Source of the DNA: Nemertoderma westbladi
Lineage: Eukaryota; Xenacoelomorpha; Nemertodermatida; Nemertodermatidae
Length of the DNA: 28,182 nt
NCBI GenBank assembly: GCA_032718475.1
Contig: JAUCBJ010003975.1
Location: 1 to 28,182 of the forward strand
Direction of reading: 5' to 3'
The notes below the pieces were generated by a model. That model did no database searches, was not told the DNA's origin, and was given only the letters and a program-made list of their open reading frames with translations. Each line of letters begins with the position of its first letter. Position 1 is the first letter of the stretch. Positions 22,601-28,182 of this stretch are shown piece after piece. The position numbers and the translations under genes are program-made.

Positions 22601-25600
22601 TGCTCTATTACCCATACCCATTCCCTCAGTTTGCTCTATTACCCATACCCATTCCATCAGTTTGCTCTATTACCCATACCCATTCCCTCAGTTTGCTCTA
22701 TTACCCATACCCATTCCATCAGTTTGCTCTATTACCCATACCCACCCATTCCCTCACTTTGCTCTATTACCCATACCCATTCCCTCAGTTTGCTCTATTA
22801 CCCATACCCATTCCCTCAGTTTGCTCTATTACCCATACCCATTCCCTCAGTTTGCTCTATTACCCATACCCATTCCCTCAGTTTGCTCTATTACCCATAC
22901 CCATTCCCTCAGTTTGCTCTATTACCCATACCCATTCCCTCCTTTTGCTCCATTACCCATACCCATTCCCTCAGTTTGCTCTATAACCCACACCCATTCC
23001 CTCAGTTTGCTCTATTACCCATACCCATTCCCTCAGTTTGCTCTATTACCCATACCCATTCCCTCAGTTTGCTCTATTACCCATACCCATTCCATCAGTT
23101 TGCTCTATTACCCATACCCATTCCCTCAGTTTGCTCTATTACCCATACCCATTCCCTCAGTTTGCTCTATTACCCATACCCATTCCCTCAGTTTGCTCTA
23201 TTACCCATACCCATTCCCTCAGTTTGCTCTATTACCCATACCCATTCCCTCAGTTTGCTCTATTACCCATACCCATTCCCTCCTTTTGCTCCATTACCCA
23301 TACATATTCCCTCAGTTTGCTCTATTACCCATACCCATTCCCTCAGTTTGCTCTATTACCCATACCCATTCCCTCAGTTTGCTCTATTACCCATACCCAT
23401 TCCCTCAGTTTGCTCTATCACCCATACCCATTCCCTCAGTTTGCTCTATTACCCATACCCATTCCCTCAGTTTGCTCTATTACCCATACCCATTCCCTCA
23501 GTTTGCTCTATTACCCATACCCATTCCCTCCTTTTGCTCTATTACCCATACCCATTCCCTCAGTTTGCTATATTACCCATACCCATTCCCTCAGTTTGCT
23601 CTATTACCCATACCCATTCCCTCCTTTTGCTCCATTACCCATACCCATTCCATCAGTTTGCTCTATTACCCATACCCATTCCCTCAGTTTGCTCTATTAC
23701 CCATACCCATTCCCTCAGTTTGCTCTATTACCCATACCCATTCCCTCAGTTTGCTCTATTACCCATACCCATTCCCTCAGTTTGCTCTATTACCCATACC
23801 CATTCCCTCAGTTTGCTCTATTACCCATACCCATTCCCTCAGTTTGCTCTATTACCCATACCCATTCCCTCCTTTTGCTCCATTACCCATACCCATTCCC
23901 TCAGTTTGCTCTATAACCCACACCCATTCCCTCAGTTTGCTCTATTACCCATACCCATTCCCTCAGTTTGCTCTATTACCCATACCCATTCCCTCAGTTT
24001 GCTCTATTACCCATACCCATTCCATCAGTTTGCTCTATTACCCATACCCATTCCCTCAGTTTGCTCTATTACCCATACCCATTCCATCAGTTTGCTCTAT
24101 TACCCATACCCATTCCCTCAGTTTGCTCTATTACCCATACCCATTCCCTCAGTTTGCTCTATTACCCATACCCACCCATTCCCTCACTTTGCTCTATTAC
24201 CCATACCCATTCCCTCAGTTTGCTCTATTACCCATACCCATTCCCTCAGTTTGCTCTATTACCCATACCCATTCCCTCAGTTTGCTCTATTACCCATACC
24301 CATTCCCTCAGTTTGCTCTATTACCCATACCCATTCCCTCAGTTTGCTCTATTACCCATACCCATTCCCTCAGTTTGCTCTATTACCCATACCCATTCCC
24401 TCAGTTTGCTCTATTACCCATACCCATTCCCTCAGTTTGCTCTATTACCCATACCCATTCCCTCAGTTTGCTCTATTACCCATACCCATTCCATCAGTTT
24501 GCTCTATTACCCATACCCATTCCCTCAGTTTGCTCTATTACCCATACCCATTCCCTCAGTTTGCTCTATTACCCATACCCATTCCCTCAGTTTGCTCTAT
24601 TACCCATACCCATTCCCTCAGTTTGCTCTATTACCCATACCCATTCCCTCAGTTTGCTCTATTACCCATACCCATTCCCTCAGTTTGCTCTATTACCCAT
24701 ACCCATTCCCTCAGTTTGCTCTATTACCCATACCCATTCCCTCAGTTTGCTCTATTACCCATACCCATTCCATCAGTTTGCTCCATTACCCATACCCATT
24801 CCCTCAGTTTGCTCTATTACCCATACCCATTCCCTCAGTTTGCTCTATTACCCACACCCACCCATTCCCTCAGTTTGCTCTATTACCCATACCCATTCCC
24901 TCAGTTTGCTCTATTACCCATACCCATTCCCTCAGTTTGCTCTATTACCCATCCCATTCCCTCAGTTTGCTCTATTACCCATACCCATTCCATCAGTTTG
25001 CTCTATTACCCATACCCATTCCCTCAGTTTGCTCTATTACCCATACCCATTCCCTCAGTTTGCTCTATTACCCATACCCATTCCCTCAGTTTGCTCTATT
25101 ACCCATACCCATTCCCTCAGTTTGCTCTATTACCCATACCCATTCCCTCAGTTTGCTCTATTACCCATACCCATTCCCTCAGTTTGCTCTATTACCCATA
25201 CCCATTCCCTCAGTTTGCTCTATTACCCACACCCATTCCCTCAGTTTGCTCTATTACCCACACCCATTCCCTCAGTTTGCTCTATTACCCACACCCATTC
25301 CCTCAGTTTGCTCTATTACCCATACCCATTCCCTCAGTTTGCTCTATTACCCATACCCATTCCCTCAGTTTGCTCTATTACCCATACCCATTCCCTCAGT
25401 TTGCTCTATTACCCATACCCATTCCCTCAGTTTGCTCTATTACCCATACCCATTCCCTCAGTTTGCTCTATTACCCATACCCATTCCCTCAGTTTGCTCT
25501 ATTACCCATACCCATTCCCTCAGTTTGCTCTATTACCCACACCCATTCCCTCAGTTTGCTCTATTACCCATACCCATTCCCTCAGTTTGCTCTATTACCC

Positions 25601-26365
25601 ATACCCATTCCATCAGTTTGCTCTATTACCCATACCCATTCCCTCAGTTTGCTCTATTACCCATACCCATTCCCTCAGTTTGCTCTATTACCCATACCCA
25701 TTCCCTCAGTTTGCTCTATTACCCATACCCATTCCCTCAGTTTGCTCTATTACCCATACCCATTCCATCAGTTTGCTCTATTACCCATACCCATTCCCTC
25801 AGTTTGCTCTATTACCCATACCCATTCCCTCAGTTTGCTCTATTACCCATACCCATTCCCTCAGTTTGCTCTATTACCCATACCCATTCCCTCAGTTTGC
25901 TCTATTACCCATACCCATTCCATCAGTTTGCTCTATTACCCATACCCATTCCCTCAGTTTGCTCTATTACCCATACCCATTCCATCAGTTTGCTCTATTA
26001 CCCATACCCATTCCCTCAGTTTGCTCTATTACCCATACCCATTCCCTCAGTTTGCTCTATTACCCATACCCATTCCCTCAGTTTGCTCTATTACCCATAC
26101 CCATTCCCTCAGTTTGCTCTATTACCCATACCCATTCCCTCAGTTTGCTCTATTACCCATACCCATTCCATCAGTTTGCTCTATTACCCATACCCATTCC
26201 CTCAGTTTGCTCTATTACCCATACCCATTCCCTCAGTTTGCTCTATTACCCATACCCATTCCCTCAGTTTGCTCTATTACCCATACCCATTCCCTCAGTT
26301 TGCTCTATTACCTATACCCATTCCCTCAGTTTGCTCTATTACCCATACCCATTCCCTCAGTTTAC
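16631..26365. repeat. Rearranged third and fourth higher-order copies
   Basis: The same markers continue with changed spacing. The CACACCCACCC unit recurs at 18871 (5,918 bp after 12953) and at 24852 (5,981 bp later). CCGGTAC recurs at 20429 (5,856 bp after 14573). The CTATAACCC marker appears at about 17654, 21426, 21926, 22484, 22984 and 23914. Local duplications and losses have therefore blurred the long period in this half. Confidence 0.75.
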
Positions 26366-26580
26366 TTGTAAAATTTATCATTAAATTTGAAAAATGTGCA
26401 TTCCTGGCTGGTTTTGAGGAGACCATAAAATTCTGTTATATTCATTCCAAAAAGATTAATGTCTCTCTGATGGGTAGCCACAAAGTCTGTCCTGTCACAA
26501 TTTCAATCCCCTCCTGAACCGGAATGTTTGTGTACATTGCGACCATATCCAAACAGAAAATTAGGTAAGCTGGAAAGCTA
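26366..26580 (-). pseudogene. Penelope-like element RT, upstream (palm) part
   Basis: On the minus strand, read from about 26580 downward, the first frame gives FPAYLIFCLDMVAMYTNIP followed by VQEGIEIV. The LDMVAMYTNIP block (YTNIP at 26520-26534) is the RT motif carrying the first catalytic aspartate in PLEs (usual form DVxSLYTNIP). After a frame change near 26490 it reads INLFGMNITEFYGLLKTSQE and CTFFKFNDKFYK, matching the family pattern LL-T-F-FN-FYKQ that precedes the MG block. The next codon is TAA at 26362-26364, where PLEs have Q (CAA). Array units keep CAA at this position. This piece and 2402-2768 are on the same strand, and the array occupies precisely the gap between them. The frameshift and stop show that it is nonfunctional. 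Confidence 0.82.
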
Positions 26581-26810
26581 TGGACTCATAGTGGACCCAG
26601 TGGTCACAAGTCCCAGATAGACCATATGCTGTTTCGTAGGAAATACAGGAGCTCTATACAAGACTGTAATACATTTACGCTTCGACCCTTCTCCAGTGAT
26701 CACCGCCTTATTGTGGCCAAGGTAAGACTTAGTCTGCGTGCTAGCAGAACAACGATATCTGCCTTGCCGCGGCATGACTGGTCCTCTCTGTTGCAACAGC
26801 CAAGTGTGAG
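26575..26810 (+). pseudogene. LINE AP-like endonuclease, C-terminal remnant
   Basis: The frame reads KLWTHSGPSGHKSQIDHML, then FRRKYRSSIQD, then SSDHRLIVAKVRLSLR. QIDH (26614-26625) and SDH (26695-26703, with the catalytic-type histidine) are the last conserved blocks of the APE-type endonuclease used by LINEs to nick the target. All earlier catalytic blocks are absent. An in-frame stop at 26566-26568 marks foreign sequence to the left. The frame then closes at a TGA near 26839, while the sense continues in a different frame (FTLQLSNRYEAL) from about 26811. A single-base indel between about 26790 and 26812 separates the endonuclease and RT frames. Confidence 0.8.
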
Positions 26811-28182
26811 TCCCAAGTGTCCAGCTTCACACTACAGCTGAGCAACAGGTATGAGGCTCTTGCCTCTGAGGCGGCAGATCACTGTGAGGGCTATACTGCC
26901 TTTACAGAAGCAGTTAAGTTAGCAGCTGCGGAAACAGTTCCTGTATACCCTCGAAACAGGAAAAGGGCCCCCTGGACTGACAACAAAATTCAGAAGTGCC
27001 GAAATGACCTCCATAAGGCGCAGAAAGAGTCCCGACTCAAACAGACTACAGCGGCCAAGAATGCAGTTAAGGCTGCATCTAGGTCCCTGAACAGGCAGTA
27101 CTCTGCTAATCTACAGGAGCTAATAAACCAACAGGTTGATGCCATCAATGATGCTGACGACAGCAGGCAATCATCCCAGGCATGGAAATCGATCAATCTG
27201 CTTACTGGGCGGAAAAGCCAACTAACCACCAAGGTTAAGGATGAATCACCAGCCGAACGCCTCAATGGTTGGAAAGCCCACTTTGAAAAGCTCCTCAATA
27301 ATGACAGGGTATTGCCTGATAACTTTATAGAAGTAAAAGTGTCTGAGTCTGTACTCCCAGATATTCCCATTGGCGATATCTCCTTTGCAGAAGAGAAGGC
27401 TGCTGCAAAGAGCATTAAGACCAATCGTGCCAGTGGAGTAGATGGTGTTCCCCCTGAGGTCTTTAAAATACCTGAGTGTTTAAAGCTCATCTATCCCATC
27501 ATAGTAGACATGTACCTAACAACAAGAGTCCCACAAGAAATGAAAACAAATAAGTTGGTGCCAGTTCCCAAGAAGGGCAACCTAACACTCTATGGTTCTT
27601 TTCGGGGAATCTCATTGATCTCGATTGCTGCAAAGCTATACAATAGGATTCTATTAAATCGCATCAGGGATCCCATTGAGAGACTGCTCCGTGGAAATCA
27701 GAATGGGTTCCGTAAAGGTCGTGGGACCATGGAGCCCAGTTTGGCACTTAGAAGGATAATTGAAGAGTTATCAAAAAAGAAAGACAGGCATCTGGCTGTT
27801 ATCTTTGTTGACTTCTTCAAGGCCTTTGATTCAGTCTCTCGCTCACGTATGTTCAGCATACTTTCATTATATGGGATTCCTGATGAAATTATTGCAGCAA
27901 TCAGATCAGTATACGATGGTTCGACAACATTTGTGTCTACTGTTGACGGTAACACAGAACCATTTGAAGTGTTATGGGGCGTCCTCCAAGGAGACACACT
28001 TGCACCATTCTTGTTCATTATTGTGGTTGACTATGTTCTACGCATGTCCTTAGATCATTATAATGATGATGGGGTGATGATAACTCCACCTACTGGCTCC
28101 AGAAGTCGAGGAAATCCTGCCAAGTACCTAACTGATCTAGACTTTGCTGATGACTTAGGAGTACTCTCAGAATCATTAGAGG
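26811..28182 (+). CDS. LINE reverse transcriptase (partial, runs off window)
   Basis: This frame is open for about 457 codons without a stop from about 26778 to the window end. After a linker (FTLQLSNRYEALASEAADH; APWTDNKIQKCRNDLHKAQK) the RT blocks appear in order: NRASGVDGVPPEVFK (about 27424-27468), FRGISLISIAAKLYNRIL (27600-27653), NQNGFRKGRGT (27696-27728), VDFFKAFDS with the first catalytic aspartate at 27810-27812, GVLQGDTLAPFLF (27978-28016) and LTDLDFADDLGVLSES with the FADD pair at 28143-28154. All three catalytic aspartates are present, so the RT core looks intact even though the element lacks its 5' half. It would copy its own RNA at a nicked target if the element were complete. 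The thumb and C-terminus are beyond the window. The minus-strand copy at 1637-2357 shows what they look like. Confidence 0.87.

Larger units (their letters stand above)
2769..26365. repeat. 31-bp minisatellite/satellite array, about 760 copies
   Basis: The plus-strand unit starts TCTATTACCCATACCC and continues ATTCCCTCAGTTTGC (31 bp), repeated head to tail for 23.6 kb. The first roughly 31 copies (2769 to about 3750) are identical. Beyond that, copies carry a limited set of recurrent changes: CCATCAG for CCCTCAG, CACACCC for CATACCC, TCCTTTTGCTCC for TCAGTTTGCTCT, and TATATT or TATAAC. Length variants also recur: 35-bp units with an extra ACCC, 30-bp units with CCATCCC, and longer units with CCGGTACC. 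The minus strand is G-rich and reads as PLE coding sequence (K-Q-T-E-G-M-G-M-G-N-R). The last unit, at the right edge, differs from consensus by one base (TTTAC for TTTGC). The unit lacks stop codons in all plus frames, so the huge open frames here are spurious. Confidence 0.98.
26575..28182 (+). mobile_element. LINE (non-LTR retrotransposon), longer 5'-truncated copy
   Basis: The copy begins abruptly inside the endonuclease domain at about 26575, abutting the PLE fragment, and continues past the window end inside the RT domain. The endonuclease tail, a basic linker and the RT follow in the order expected of an APE-type LINE. It is oriented opposite to the copy at 1603-2357 and nearly identical to it over the shared 130 bp. 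Its 3' end and any target duplication lie outside the window. I do not assign a clade with confidence. Confidence 0.88.

Noticed and set aside
2769-26365. CRISPR array
   Set aside because: Units are contiguous with no unique spacers, and the flanks are animal coding and retrotransposon sequence. No cas-like genes are present.
2769-26365. Telomeric or interstitial telomere repeat
   Set aside because: The G-rich strand has GGGTATGGGTAATAG blocks but the period is 31 bp, and no TTAGGG-type hexamer or heptamer array is present. The PLE origin explains the sequence better.
2676-26517. Giant proteins of 460-2,600 residues rich in H, T, S, L, Y, P and I on the plus strand
   Set aside because: They are translations of a 31-bp tandem repeat that lacks plus-strand stops. 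Many overlap in all frames with the same 31-residue period and have no independent start, domain or composition.
26384-26517. Plus-strand reading KFEKCAFLAGFEETIKFCYI as a gene end
   Set aside because: It is the reverse strand of the PLE RT fragment, which matches a known motif series on the minus strand.
26990-28018. Minus-strand open frames of 166 and 106 codons
   Set aside because: They are antisense to the continuous LINE RT frame on the plus strand and show no recognisable domain.

Overview
The window is nuclear DNA of an animal, probably an invertebrate. It holds one exon of an extracellular cadherin, fragments of two retrotransposon families and a satellite-scale tandem array filling about 84% of the sequence. 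There is no bacterial-style gene organisation, no operon and no RNA gene that I can recognise. The species cannot be fixed from the sequence.

Layout. 1-672 (minus): a cadherin exon, still open at the window edge, with a clean splice acceptor at 673-674. 673-1305: AT-rich noncoding DNA with a short palindromic tandem repeat and small inverted repeats. 1306-1602 and 2358-2406: a 77-bp tandem repeat, split at 1603-2357 by a 5'-truncated, minus-strand LINE fragment flanked by an 11-bp target-site duplication. About 2402-2768 (minus): the C-terminal part of the reverse transcriptase (RT) of a Penelope-like element (PLE). 2769-26365: about 760 tandem copies of a 31-bp unit. 26366 to about 26580 (minus): the preceding part of a PLE reverse transcriptase. 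About 26575-28182 (plus): a second, longer copy of the same LINE family, running off the window.

Main point: the two PLE pieces lie on the same strand, in the right order, on either side of the array. The 31-bp unit is itself PLE coding sequence: on the minus strand it reads K-Q-T-E-G-M-G-M-G-N-R, which is exactly what is needed between the right flank (ends F-Y-K) and the left flank (begins G-N-R-L-A). The simplest reading is that a 31-bp segment inside a PLE RT gene was duplicated in tandem and grew in place to 23.6 kb. The array then gained higher-order structure: copies about 5.95 kb long, and sub-blocks of 500 bp.

The very long open frames on the plus strand across the array, up to about 2,600 codons, are an artefact. 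The 31-bp unit has no stop codon in any plus-strand frame, so every frame reads through. I do not annotate them as genes.

If the cadherin gene continues upstream, everything from 673 rightwards may lie in one of its introns, and its pre-mRNA would carry the G-rich strand of the array. That is inference, because no upstream cadherin exon is visible here.
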